A stretch of DNA of 64,000 bases from a bacterium (GTDB taxonomy: Bacteria > Electryoneota > RPQS01), in the NCBI GenBank assembly GCA_013360195.1, contig JABWCQ010000005.1, forward strand, positions 1 to 64,000. The letters run 5' to 3'. This document shows positions 10,901 through 17,999 of this stretch, in pieces. Both the position numbers and the translations under genes were made by a program. Each line of letters begins with the position of its first letter. The first letter of the stretch is position 1. The notes under the pieces were generated by a model. It did not search any database. It saw nothing but the letters and a program-made list of their open reading frames with translations, and was not told the origin of the DNA.

Positions 10901-11202
10901 CGGGCTTCCGGCTGCCGATACTGTGGTTCGGTGCGATGCGGCTGGAAAACTCGACGACGTTCGGTGTGACTGTGGCCTATTCGACGTCGAAACGCGAAGA
11001 GACTCAGACGGGGTTGAACAGCTGGTCGCAGCGAGCCGACGAAATCTCATGGTCGGTCGAACCGAACATGAATTATAATTTCTCGAGCACGGTGAACGGC
11101 GGCGCGCGCATCAAGTATTCACAGGCCAAGAACAAGATGACCGACAAAGGTTCCAGACTGTTCGAATTCGGAATTAACGTTCAGATAGCAATTCGCGGAT
11201 AA
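4906..11202 (+). CDS. sprA: SprA/Sov-type outer-membrane translocon of the type IX secretion system
   Basis: A 2,098-residue protein with an N-terminal signal peptide (MKTPKGVLFLFVACFFACSL..ARA). The length, the all-beta character and the domain order match SprA/Sov, the giant 36-strand barrel through which T9SS cargo crosses the outer membrane. Visible pieces include the N-terminal SprA region (FDFENSLKLTYTGDKDEIIQ), the repeated plug/translocon segments (YSQVQSGDRIWKFETEFKGS) and a C-terminus rich in alternating barrel strands. The start is taken as TTG at 4906; GGACGGAG sits very close to it, so the start is tentative. It heads a run of eight close or overlapping plus-strand genes ending in two PorV/PorQ-family proteins, and its stop overlaps the next start (TAATG). 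It is somewhat shorter than Flavobacterium SprA. Confidence 0.93.
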   Translation: MKTPKGVLFLFVACFFACSLTARAEVGFSFLLKTQTSAYSLFDEPKRGISVFGSQALISTTTSARTERVEFDSLFTSARLSLTVGQTDIVTPLLLNYDAYKNYRLSFETRKAFKDATVAGFKSAAQERSGEGIAIDVPFKIKSKTFRRIFGGDNIGLRVQGTITIDGKFRQQKFDEIQAANQRDKNNDFNIDMTQRFTIAGKIGEKVQVDVNQDSERLFDFENSLKLTYTGDKDEIIQKVEAGNVSLSLGTNLATFSGQNKGLFGLKTEAKVGALKLTGIASLERGQKNKQRPNESARRATWTENDFLQNTYFWVTNTTMDTVINGDTLRCSNYRDNYRYYLNRQHVNAQISLREIEVWIQDDGGVQGTQTTRGFAVALQNISRLYLPEDSIDSGLNEQVGSWRRLVPGNDYYFEPSLGYIRLRTPVQPTKALACAFVTAQGHEFGQMTPGPEGVRLILLKPGDFVDPSSLTWDLMFRHVYSVQTTELDRENFKLKIIRDAAGTGQQEEGPPGGTESYLTFFDFDDTGPNGAGAPDGLVDDIPAILNSQYGELHFLDLTPFDPSGYFDVASGSMIVNGLPELQANNPGSPFVDTTLYSRIYSQVQSGDRIWKFETEFKGSTANYDLGPLVLEGSEEVTLNGNRLVRGSDYTIDYLSGQLKILNEAAKAPGADLEITFESGQVFQLDKKTLLGARAEYELWQDSYVGGMVLHLNEKSLDKRVRIGNEPIRNTLYDMDTQLKFRPNFLTAIADRLPLVRTNAGSEFIIDGEVAKVYPNPNSLTNAATGDNNGVAFIDDFEASRRSVPLGMLRKNWTISSIPVDPDIDSLRGRFRWWNPRPEEQVRVQDVFPEREINSQVADRLQSLVLEYVPVGETDQEKLTSWGGAMRYLGAGYEDQSRAQFLEFWIQLPPEARAQGRLVVDLGSISEDALPNDSMNTEDKPEPGQIVTSPRSEYGNGVLSQDEDTGIDGIRASDPADSAYWNGPTRPPVPSWDDWNYAIGSNDYNFINGDENSLRGDESSNIPNSEDLNNNQSLDQANEYFSFNIELNYNNPYIVGGQTNTNRWRLFRIPIDSDDPHVRRTVGNPTLTNVRFARMYLTGMEDSTRIQIVQNDIVTNEWLPEYVNADSIEYISVAVINNHETPGYNSPPGVQGEIDPITNLRQREQSLVLKIEELLGPIDTLNNPDPAVPSEFFVAKNLYQYINMIEYKRIKMFIHGGGVDEALFEDGRYQLVLRLGASYANTDANYYDIIKTVYKGWDSRNHIDVALNDLSILRAWREDPERPGYDSLLAARSGRFAVPLDTIRFPQDSLVINGLPSLQNVGFIALGVRALKPYANATNDEIWVDELRVSDIYKDPGSAGELSSTLRIADLITATGSFTYRDADFHNINTRTGDQNTTETVRGSLSFNLQKFGLEGSGFNLPVSINHSSSEAIPKYVPRTDARVNQDNPDPDVIANQKSTTITASYSKSGNSRNPLVRWTAERLTASWDYSDTRNSDYQTKSQTSKTTNARAGYAFPTARGRGIAPLWFLAGVPLLSELGNPHIFYKPKQLTGAFGAGRTQASRETRAGQKTTSPDFRATASGNLGWDITETMQTSLTQNFGWTQIENVYFNTDADTAYDSSAARARPWKDILNLHRKDLNSESWNWSNSYSPQLSNWLSPTVTYGSTYSWQRNNRGGSQQFNPNLIDQQQLSNSNNIGTDLTLDLRSIIGGGGGGRDGRQRGTGNIRTPATRPRNPVTPDSTQADTLAQEIERGPGFSPLKLLAKSLYPVKKALLVLDPVQLSYDQGRSSSHPVVYGQGDLSYRLGFTTEPGRRALQSPADSSGFTLTGQTTKTETNDYSARSGIRFSRDIRSTFVWSYRETATEGATSRGDYDQTFFWMADDNGLTTDLPFADVTVDWSGLERFPFISRAARTMSVTSGMSSRFKETWNNNRSNIAQRDYTRQFSPLIGVNISWLNAIDSQIRINSGSTYSEAVATNNKSRTSTRDANATLSYTMRTGFRLPILWFGAMRLENSTTFGVTVAYSTSKREETQTGLNSWSQRADEISWSVEPNMNYNFSSTVNGGARIKYSQAKNKMTDKGSRLFEFGINVQIAIRG

Positions 11203-12083
11203 TGCACAAGTTTATACTGATTTTCATGTTGACAGCATCGGCGGCATTCGCATTTGATCAAGACCGGGCGTTCATGCTGCTGAAAGCTCAAGTGGCGTTT
11301 GGTCCGCGTGTTCCGAATTCGCCGGAAGCCGATTCATGCCGCGAATTTCTACGCCGCGAGCTGAGTTTCTGGTGTGACACGGCATGGGTGCAACCGTTCA
11401 CGTATAACAGCGCCGACCGGGCGACCAAGCTGAATCTGTATAACATCGTCGGACAAATCAATCGCGAGGCGAAGGATCGAGTGATGCTGTGCGGACACTG
11501 GGATTCGCGCCCGATGGCCGACCGCGATCCGGATCCGAAGAATCATAACAAGGGAATTCCGGCGGCGAATGACGGCGCGGGTCAGATTGCCATTCTACTC
11601 GAAATCGCGCGTCAATTGTCCTTGAAACCCGTGCCCTTCGGCGTTGACTTTGTCTTCTTCGACGGTGAGGATTACGGCCGCGAAGGAGTGAACGAAGACT
11701 ACATCATCGGCTCACGCCACTTCGCGCGCACGCAGCCGATTCCCGTGCCCCGTTACGGCATTTTGCTCGATTTGTGTTCCGAGAAGGACTTGCGCCTGCC
11801 CTACGAATTGAATTCCTATATGCACGCACGTCCCATCATTGAAAAAGTATACGCAGCGGCAGAGCGCGTGAAGGCCATGTCGTTCGTGCGCGAACCCGGT
11901 CAGTCGGTGATGGACGATCATTTTCCGTTTCTCGAAAAAGGCATTCCAGTGGTTGATATCATAGATTTTGACTACAAGTATTGGCACACGATGGAAGACA
12001 CTCCGGATAAATGCTCGCCCTTCAGCATGGGCGAAGTGGGACGCACGGTGCTTGAGGTATTGCGGACGGAGAAATTCGAATGA
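11202..12083 (+). CDS. M28-family zinc enzyme, probable glutaminyl-peptide cyclotransferase
   Basis: A 293-residue exported protein (signal MHKFILIFMLTASAAFAFD). It has the M28 metal-site pattern: His99 and Asp101 in GHWDSRP, Asp124 in AANDGAGQ, Glu156-Asp157 in FFDGEDYG and a C-terminal His in YWHTMEDTPDK. The FFDGED and WHTMED motifs are closer to glutaminyl cyclases, which convert N-terminal Gln to pyroglutamate, than to aminopeptidases (GEExG). Bacteroidota are known to cyclise Gln left at the N-terminus after signal-peptide cleavage, and two proteins of this operon have a predicted mature N-terminal Gln. It overlaps sprA by one base and ppx by four, so translation is probably coupled. 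An M28 aminopeptidase remains the alternative. Confidence 0.8.
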   Translation: MHKFILIFMLTASAAFAFDQDRAFMLLKAQVAFGPRVPNSPEADSCREFLRRELSFWCDTAWVQPFTYNSADRATKLNLYNIVGQINREAKDRVMLCGHWDSRPMADRDPDPKNHNKGIPAANDGAGQIAILLEIARQLSLKPVPFGVDFVFFDGEDYGREGVNEDYIIGSRHFARTQPIPVPRYGILLDLCSEKDLRLPYELNSYMHARPIIEKVYAAAERVKAMSFVREPGQSVMDDHFPFLEKGIPVVDIIDFDYKYWHTMEDTPDKCSPFSMGEVGRTVLEVLRTEKFE

Positions 12084-13012
12084 TACGCGCCGCGGCCATA
12101 GACATCGGCACCAACACGACGCTTGCGCTGCTTGCCGAAGGCGACGGCGAAACTCTGCGCACCATCAAGGACTCGCTGACTCCGAATCATCTTGGCGAAG
12201 CGCTGCGGGAGGACGGCACGTTGCCCGCCGACGCGATTGCTCTGAATGTGGATTTGCTGAACGAGCTGGTGCGCGAATTCCGGAGCAAAGGTGCCGCCGA
12301 CATCGTGGCCTGCTCGACGGCGGTGATGCGCACGGCCCGCAACCGCGATGAATTTCAGCGCGCAGTGAAGGACATCGTCGGCATTGACTTGAAAATTCTC
12401 TCAGGCTCTCAGGAGGCGACGTTAACCTACACGGGTGCGGTGTCCGCGCTCGAGCTGCTTCCGCACGAGCGGGTAAATGTGATTGACTTGGGCGGCGGCT
12501 CGACTGAAGTTATCAGCGGTCAAGGCAACGTGCCCGGTCAGAGTGTCAGTCTGGAGGTCGGCGCGGTGAATATGACGAAGCGCTTTTTCACCATTGGCGA
12601 GACCGCGCAGCCGGACGAGATAGCGCGCTTGCGGCATGAAGTGCGCATGATTCAGGGCAACCTGTTCTCACCGGAGTATCACAGCAATGTGCCGTGGATT
12701 CTGGTCGGCGGCACTCCCGTTACTCTGGCGATGTTGAAACTCGGTTTGACGCGCTATCAGCCCGAAAAAATCAGCGGCGTCGAATTGACACTTGAAGATA
12801 TTGATTCCATGATAGGCCGCTTTGCGGGGCGGCATCCCGATGAATTGCAGGCCTTGCCTGCGATGCCGCCCGGTCGCGGAAAATTTATTTTGGCAGGGAC
12901 GCTGCTCCTGCGCGAACTTTTCGATGTGCTGCAAATTTCCGCAGGCAAAGTTTCCGAACGTGGTCTGCGGCACGGACTGTGGTTGGCTCATTTCGGCAGA
13001 CAGGAGGTTTAA
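12080..13012 (+). CDS. ppx: Ppx/GppA-family phosphatase (exopolyphosphatase / pppGpp phosphohydrolase)
   Basis: A 310-residue cytoplasmic enzyme of the ASKHA fold. The two phosphate-binding motifs are plain: AAIDIGTNTTLALL near the N-terminus and VNVIDLGGGSTEVISG near residue 135. A GGT motif (WILVGGTPVTLA) lies near residue 212. The length matches the short form that lacks the C-terminal HD domain. Members remove terminal phosphate from polyphosphate and/or hydrolyse pppGpp; sequence alone does not say which. It begins with an ATGA overlap on the cyclase gene and is followed two bases later by a lipoprotein gene, so it is co-transcribed with surface-protein genes, an unusual context. Confidence 0.92.
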   Translation: MIRAAAIDIGTNTTLALLAEGDGETLRTIKDSLTPNHLGEALREDGTLPADAIALNVDLLNELVREFRSKGAADIVACSTAVMRTARNRDEFQRAVKDIVGIDLKILSGSQEATLTYTGAVSALELLPHERVNVIDLGGGSTEVISGQGNVPGQSVSLEVGAVNMTKRFFTIGETAQPDEIARLRHEVRMIQGNLFSPEYHSNVPWILVGGTPVTLAMLKLGLTRYQPEKISGVELTLEDIDSMIGRFAGRHPDELQALPAMPPGRGKFILAGTLLLRELFDVLQISAGKVSERGLRHGLWLAHFGRQEV

Positions 13013-13014
13013 CA

Positions 13015-14223
13015 ATGTGGAGAGTCGTTTTACTTGCGCTGCTTGCGTCGTTGATTTTCATCAGTTGTGATGAGGACGACCCCAAGCCGCCTGCCCTTGC
13101 CGGATCCATCACTCCTGCTTCAACGCCGACGTTTCTGTTGTGCAATTCTGACTCGCTGTACGTTTTCAGCGTGCGCGTCGAGAATTTCGACGGCTTGGAT
13201 TCAGTGTATTGTGTTGTGCAGCGTCCCGACGGCTCGGAAAACGCGCCGTTCCGGATGTATGATGACGGCGGCAGTTTGAACCTGACCTGGCCAGACTATG
13301 CGGGAACTACGTCAGGCGACATCGTCCCCAACAACGGCACGTACACGCGCGCAATCTGGAGTAATCTTTTGTGCGCGGGTGAAGAGGGAACCTACCGCTT
13401 CACGTTCCGCGCCGCGCGGGCGGACGTAACGATGCAAACCACCACCATGGAGTTGGACGTGCGCTCGCCCATCGCTTGTCTGTTTAACTCTGTCGAGCAC
13501 CCCACAGAGTTTGCGCAGTGTTTTGAGCCTGCCGTGATTTCTGTTGATATGAGTGAAGACCCTGAAGTGCCGCTCGACACGGTGCGCATTCAATGGCTTT
13601 CGGGCGATACGTTGTGGTGGGAAGCGGACTTGGCGCGCGGTAATGAAAATGTTTGGTCAATGGAGATTTCACCCTCAGATTTCCAATGCACACCAACGGG
13701 AACGAGTTATCGTTTGCGCTTTGAAGCTTACAACCGGTTTGGTCTGAGTTGTTCGCGTGAATCAAGCGGGCTCTCGTTCACGAACGGTTTGCCTGTGCTT
13801 TCCAATCCGCAATTGGCCGACACGCTCTATCGTCCTGTCACTCCAGGTGATTCAGACACGCTGCAATTTTTCATTCGCAACAACGATTGCGAGATGGCAG
13901 GCACGGCTTGGACGCAGTCAGTTTTTTTTGAAGTAAGCCGAGACGACACGCTGAATTGGGGAACCGATCCGAGCTTCTTTCTCCGGGATGACGGTGTACC
14001 GCCGGATGTGACTCGCGGTGACGGACTGGCCTCGTCATATTTGGTTGTCAGCCACAGCACAACTAATTTGAATAACATATACTTTTTCAAATATTACTCC
14101 ATCGAGTGCTCGTCCGGTGACACGTCGGTCGCGTTGATTGACAGCACGCGCATCATTCAGTCCGGCACGCTGAGCAGCGGTAACGGAAATACTCTCGAAT
14201 TAGGTATCGCAAGTTTCAAATAA
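13015..14223 (+). CDS. Lipoprotein with duplicated DDG/NDG modules (paralogue 1)
   Basis: A 402-residue lipoprotein. ATG at 13015 is preceded by an AGGAGGT ribosome-binding site at the right distance. The N-terminus is a lipobox signal (LLALLASLIFISC), then acidic residues (DEDDP) that in some Bacteroidota help direct surface export. The body is beta-rich and contains two copies of a motif with an acidic turn: MYDDGGSLNL..GDIVPNNGTYTRAIW and LRDDGVPPDV..GDGLASSYLVV. Similar turns occur in Ig-like choice-of-anchor domains. The next gene is a divergent paralogue. It sits in the sprA operon, so a role at the cell surface is likely; exact function is unknown. Confidence 0.8.
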   Translation: MWRVVLLALLASLIFISCDEDDPKPPALAGSITPASTPTFLLCNSDSLYVFSVRVENFDGLDSVYCVVQRPDGSENAPFRMYDDGGSLNLTWPDYAGTTSGDIVPNNGTYTRAIWSNLLCAGEEGTYRFTFRAARADVTMQTTTMELDVRSPIACLFNSVEHPTEFAQCFEPAVISVDMSEDPEVPLDTVRIQWLSGDTLWWEADLARGNENVWSMEISPSDFQCTPTGTSYRLRFEAYNRFGLSCSRESSGLSFTNGLPVLSNPQLADTLYRPVTPGDSDTLQFFIRNNDCEMAGTAWTQSVFFEVSRDDTLNWGTDPSFFLRDDGVPPDVTRGDGLASSYLVVSHSTTNLNNIYFFKYYSIECSSGDTSVALIDSTRIIQSGTLSSGNGNTLELGIASFK

Positions 14224-14252
14224 CTCAATCGGCCTGCCGAGGAGGTTTGGCC

Positions 14253-15455
14253 ATGAGATGGACTTTGGGAATACTTCTATCCGCCATAGTTTTCTATGGC
14301 TGCAAAGAAGACAAGAATGAAGAACCGGTTCAGATTGTATTGCTGGAAGCTCCAACGAGACTGTCATTTATTGAGAGTATGTACGATCCGCAGCCGTATG
14401 AAACGACAGGCGTGGATTTCTCCGTAAAGCTAGTTCCGGCCGTTTCTTCGATTGACACAATCGTGTGCGTGGTGCGCGACGACTTGGGAAGCAAAATTGA
14501 CAGCTTCCTGCTTCTGGACGATGGGAGCTTGCTCGAGCACTGGGACCATTCGCCATGCGAACTGCCCGTCACCGGTGATTCTGTCGCAGACGACGGAATA
14601 TATTCGCGTTCCATACGGGCTTCGGAATTCACACCGAACTACAGCGGTGCGGAGATTTCATTCGGGTTTTATGCAAATTCGGGTGAAGTCGAAATCAACG
14701 AGCTGTTTCACACGGCAATAACATGGCAGCCGTGGTTTGAACTTGAAAGCATTCACTTTTCACAGGAATTGCTTCCACCGTGTGAAAATCTTACTGTCAT
14801 TCAAGTTGAATTGGCGCGCGACTCTTTCGATTTTATCCGATCCGTATATTTAGGATACTGGGGTCCTGTAGGAAATGTGTACGGTTCGATGGGTCACTTT
14901 CAGCCCATAAGCGGAGATACCATTTGGCACATCGTCGTTTCTCCCGACACTTTGCCGTGGGAAAATCTGGCTGAGTCTTCCCTTGCCATCGGCGTGACAG
15001 GAGAGATAGGCCGTAATTTTCGTTTTAATCTGCACTCGTTCTATGACTTTCCGCTTGTTGATATGAATGCGGATTCAATAGTCGATACGCTGCAGATTCG
15101 GCAATTCAGCGTGCCGGAGACACTTTGGGTTCATGCGCATGCCGAGCTGTGTTGGCACCGAGTACCGGATAGAGTTTCCATGTCTTACTACGGGATAGCG
15201 ATTGGTGATCACTGGCATGTGGAAAACGGCAATTCGCCGCCGATGAATGACTGCGGAATCGGTGCGGATGCGGTTGCAAATGACCATGTGTTTACGACGT
15301 TCACGTTGATTTCGGCGGATAGTCTGGCACAGGAACATAACATCATAGTACAGATGTACGGTGGGGTCTGCGCTCACCCGGAACCGTGTGTAGACAGTGA
15401 CATGGCCACCGCGCGCCAACTGCACAAGATTGTCAGATTGCTTCCTCCGCAGTAA
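14253..15455 (+). CDS. Lipoprotein with duplicated DDG/NDG modules (paralogue 2)
   Basis: A 400-residue lipoprotein; ATG 14253 lies seven bases after GGAGG. The lipobox is ILLSAIVFYGC, followed by KEDKNEE. It repeats the architecture of the preceding gene: LLDDGSLLEHW..GDSVADDGIYSRSI in the first half and MNDCGIGADAVANDHVFTTF in the second. Overall identity to the paralogue is low, which suggests an old duplication. No catalytic residues are recognisable. The 29-base gap to the upstream gene and 18-base gap downstream put it inside the operon. Confidence 0.78.
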   Translation: MRWTLGILLSAIVFYGCKEDKNEEPVQIVLLEAPTRLSFIESMYDPQPYETTGVDFSVKLVPAVSSIDTIVCVVRDDLGSKIDSFLLLDDGSLLEHWDHSPCELPVTGDSVADDGIYSRSIRASEFTPNYSGAEISFGFYANSGEVEINELFHTAITWQPWFELESIHFSQELLPPCENLTVIQVELARDSFDFIRSVYLGYWGPVGNVYGSMGHFQPISGDTIWHIVVSPDTLPWENLAESSLAIGVTGEIGRNFRFNLHSFYDFPLVDMNADSIVDTLQIRQFSVPETLWVHAHAELCWHRVPDRVSMSYYGIAIGDHWHVENGNSPPMNDCGIGADAVANDHVFTTFTLISADSLAQEHNIIVQMYGGVCAHPEPCVDSDMATARQLHKIVRLLPPQ

Positions 15456-15473
15456 TTCCTTAATGGAGGCCAC

Positions 15474-17024
15474 ATGCCTTTACTAATCATATTGCTTCTC
15501 GCCATCAACGCGTTCGCGCAATACTCACCGTTCTCGATTTCGATTGAGTCGGACCGTGCGCGTTCGCTTGATGCAGACCCAGAGCCGCGGTTGGGCTCGA
15601 ATGTGATTATTGATATCCTGCCGACCAGCAATCCAAACCGGATGTGGTTTGGAACGGGCAGCGGCGTGACGCGGCTTACGCTCGATCTGAGCTCAACTAT
15701 TGAGACGCAGCGCTACGTATTTCTGAATTACAGCGACGAGCAAGGGCTGGGTAAAGGCGGAGTCAGCGGATTGCTGGTGACGGACTCTATTGTTTGGGCG
15801 AGCTTCGCGTTCGACACCAGTGTCGGAATCAGCGGCGCGGGCGGAGGATTGGCTTACACGCGCAATGACGGTGCGAACTGGACATGGCTGCCGCAGCCGC
15901 GTGACCCGATTCTCGGATTGAATCGTCAAACCGGACAGGACACAATCCTCGGCTACTGGCCGACCGCGACCAATGTGGACAATATTACGTACGCCTTTGC
16001 GATGACGCCAAGCTACGTGTGGATTGTCTCCAAGGGCGGCGGCTTGCGCCGGCACGCCTACGACAGCGACTATACGGATTATCAGGACACTCTCGGTTGG
16101 AAGGTCATTTCACCTGACGGCACGCCGTTCAACACAGGTGCGGAACTTGCAGACCGTTCCTTCAGCATCACCTACGACGGTACGAATTTGTGGGTGGGGA
16201 CTGCCGCGGGAATTTTCCGCACGGATGATGAGGGACAGACGTGGCAGCGTTTTCACGCGGGCAACAGCGGCATCAGCGGCAATTTTGTGACGGCGATGGA
16301 CTTTCAGACTGCCACAAACACCGTGTGGGCGGCGACGTGGCGCGCGGAAGGCAACGATGAGTTTTACGCCGTCTCCAAGACATCAAACGGCGGCGGGATG
16401 TGGGAAGCGACGCTGACCGAAGATCAAATTGAGCGGGCGATTGGCCGCCGCGAAACGCCGCGCATTCACGGCTTCGCCTTCGACGGCGGCGGTGTCTATG
16501 CGTGTGATGACATCGGCTTGTGGAAGTCGACGGACGGCGGAGTGACCTGGGATTTGTTTCCGCAGATTGTGGACTCCGCACGCACGGGACATCGCCTTGA
16601 AGAAGATGCGGTCTATTCCGCTTTGAAAACTCAGACTCCGAATTTGCTTTGGCTTGGAGGCTTGGATGGACTGGCGGTAAGCTCTTCCAACGGAGCGAAT
16701 TGGCACGTGCTGCAGACCGCGGAGCCGTTAACCGGCGGCGCGCGTGATGCCGATACGTACGCCTACCCGAATCCGTTTTCACCGAGCCGTTACAATGCAG
16801 TGCGCATTCGCGTCAATTCATCGGGCGGACCGGCAAAATTGACGGTGTATGATTTCGCGATGAGCGAAGTCGTCTCGCTGCCGCCGCAGACGGTGAATCC
16901 AGGTGAGGATTATCTGACGTGGAACGGCAAGAAGGACGGTTTGGACGTGGCGAACGGCACCTACTTTTACAAAGTTGAAAAACCCGGCGGCGACGTTTGG
17001 GGCAAGCTTATCATTTTAGACTGA
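15474..17024 (+). CDS. Secreted Asp-box beta-propeller protein with FlgD/T9SS-type C-terminal domain
   Basis: A 516-residue exported protein; ATG 15474 follows TGGAGG. The signal peptide ends AINAFA, leaving Gln at the predicted mature N-terminus (QYSPFSIS). The body has several Asp-box blades (TDDEGQTWQRF, STDGGVTWDLF, NGGGMWEATL), as in sialidase/BNR or YCF48-like propellers. The last ~90 residues (YPNPFSPSRY..LTVYDFAM..WNGKKDGLDVANGTYFYKVE..GKLIILD) look like the FlgD Ig-like/type A sorting domain found at the end of T9SS cargo. Encoded beside SprA and PorV-like proteins, it may be the operon's own cargo or a surface component. Enzymatic activity is not indicated. Confidence 0.82.
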   Translation: MPLLIILLLAINAFAQYSPFSISIESDRARSLDADPEPRLGSNVIIDILPTSNPNRMWFGTGSGVTRLTLDLSSTIETQRYVFLNYSDEQGLGKGGVSGLLVTDSIVWASFAFDTSVGISGAGGGLAYTRNDGANWTWLPQPRDPILGLNRQTGQDTILGYWPTATNVDNITYAFAMTPSYVWIVSKGGGLRRHAYDSDYTDYQDTLGWKVISPDGTPFNTGAELADRSFSITYDGTNLWVGTAAGIFRTDDEGQTWQRFHAGNSGISGNFVTAMDFQTATNTVWAATWRAEGNDEFYAVSKTSNGGGMWEATLTEDQIERAIGRRETPRIHGFAFDGGGVYACDDIGLWKSTDGGVTWDLFPQIVDSARTGHRLEEDAVYSALKTQTPNLLWLGGLDGLAVSSSNGANWHVLQTAEPLTGGARDADTYAYPNPFSPSRYNAVRIRVNSSGGPAKLTVYDFAMSEVVSLPPQTVNPGEDYLTWNGKKDGLDVANGTYFYKVEKPGGDVWGKLIILD

Positions 17025-17042
17025 GCGAAGGGAAAACCTAAA

Positions 17043-17999
17043 ATGAAATATCTATTGCTGAGCTTGCTCCTCCTCTCCTCCGCTCTGATTGCCGGAACGA
17101 ACGGCGGATTCGGCGGAGCATTCACGCGTGTCGGTTCGGGCGTGCGCGCGCAGGCGATGGGCAATGCGTTCACTGGAGTCGCGCAGGGACCGTCCGCGCT
17201 CTATTTCAATCCGGGCGCGCTCTCGTTTCAAGAGAATTCCGAGTTCAACGCATCCAGCCGGAGCATGGCCCTCGACCGCAGAGTGGACTATTTAGCCTTC
17301 TCGACTCCTCTGCATCCGACGACAGAGGGAAAGGTCGTGAACGCGGGAGTGGCGGTCGGCTGGCTGCACGCGGCGGTGAATGACATCGATTCGCGCGATT
17401 TTGACGGACGGCCTTTGGAAATGATTGACATGTCCTCGAACGTGTTCCAGTTTGGCTTCGGTGTTCAGTTTTCGCCGAAAATCGGAGCGGGCATCGCGGC
17501 CAAAGTAGTGTATGAGACATTCGGCAAGATTGCGGATGACGACACTCCGGTGAACGGCGACGGTTTCGGTCTCGACGCGGGTGTGTATGCCAAGCCGATT
17601 GAGCATTTGTCAGTCGGAGCGCAATTGAAGGACCTGAACACGAAGACGACGTGGAATACGTCGAATTACTGGAGTCAGGGGACGAGCAAGGCGGACGAAT
17701 GGCCGCTGCAGTATCGAGTCGGCGCAGCCTATGACTATAAATGGCTGTTGGGCGCGCTTGATATTGAAGGCAGCGAAGAGGGTGAAACGAAATTGCACGT
17801 CGGAGCGGAAGCAAAGACTCCGATTACAGACAAACAATGGGTGGCAGGCCGAATAGGGCTTGACCACGACAATTTGAATTTTGGCGTCGGGCTTGGGTTT
17901 GAGTTTTGGAAAGTGCTTTCGAAGGTGGACTTCACGTACACACTCGAGAGCGTGGCACCGGATGATGCCGTGGCAGTAAGCTGGGGAGTCGAGTTCTGA
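17043..17999 (+). CDS. PorV/PorQ-family outer-membrane protein (first copy)
   Basis: A 318-residue barrel protein with signal peptide (MKYLLLSLLLLSSALIAG). The N-terminal signature TRVGSGVRAQAMGNAFTGVAQGPSALYFNPGAL is characteristic of the PorV/PorQ (UPF0164) family of FadL-like barrels. In T9SS, PorV binds cargo C-terminal domains and shuttles them from the SprA pore to the attachment complex. It ends in a barrel-type last strand (AVSWGVEF). It is followed by a second family member with a TGATG overlap. Which of the two acts as PorV cannot be decided here. Confidence 0.88.
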   Translation: MKYLLLSLLLLSSALIAGTNGGFGGAFTRVGSGVRAQAMGNAFTGVAQGPSALYFNPGALSFQENSEFNASSRSMALDRRVDYLAFSTPLHPTTEGKVVNAGVAVGWLHAAVNDIDSRDFDGRPLEMIDMSSNVFQFGFGVQFSPKIGAGIAAKVVYETFGKIADDDTPVNGDGFGLDAGVYAKPIEHLSVGAQLKDLNTKTTWNTSNYWSQGTSKADEWPLQYRVGAAYDYKWLLGALDIEGSEEGETKLHVGAEAKTPITDKQWVAGRIGLDHDNLNFGVGLGFEFWKVLSKVDFTYTLESVAPDDAVAVSWGVEF

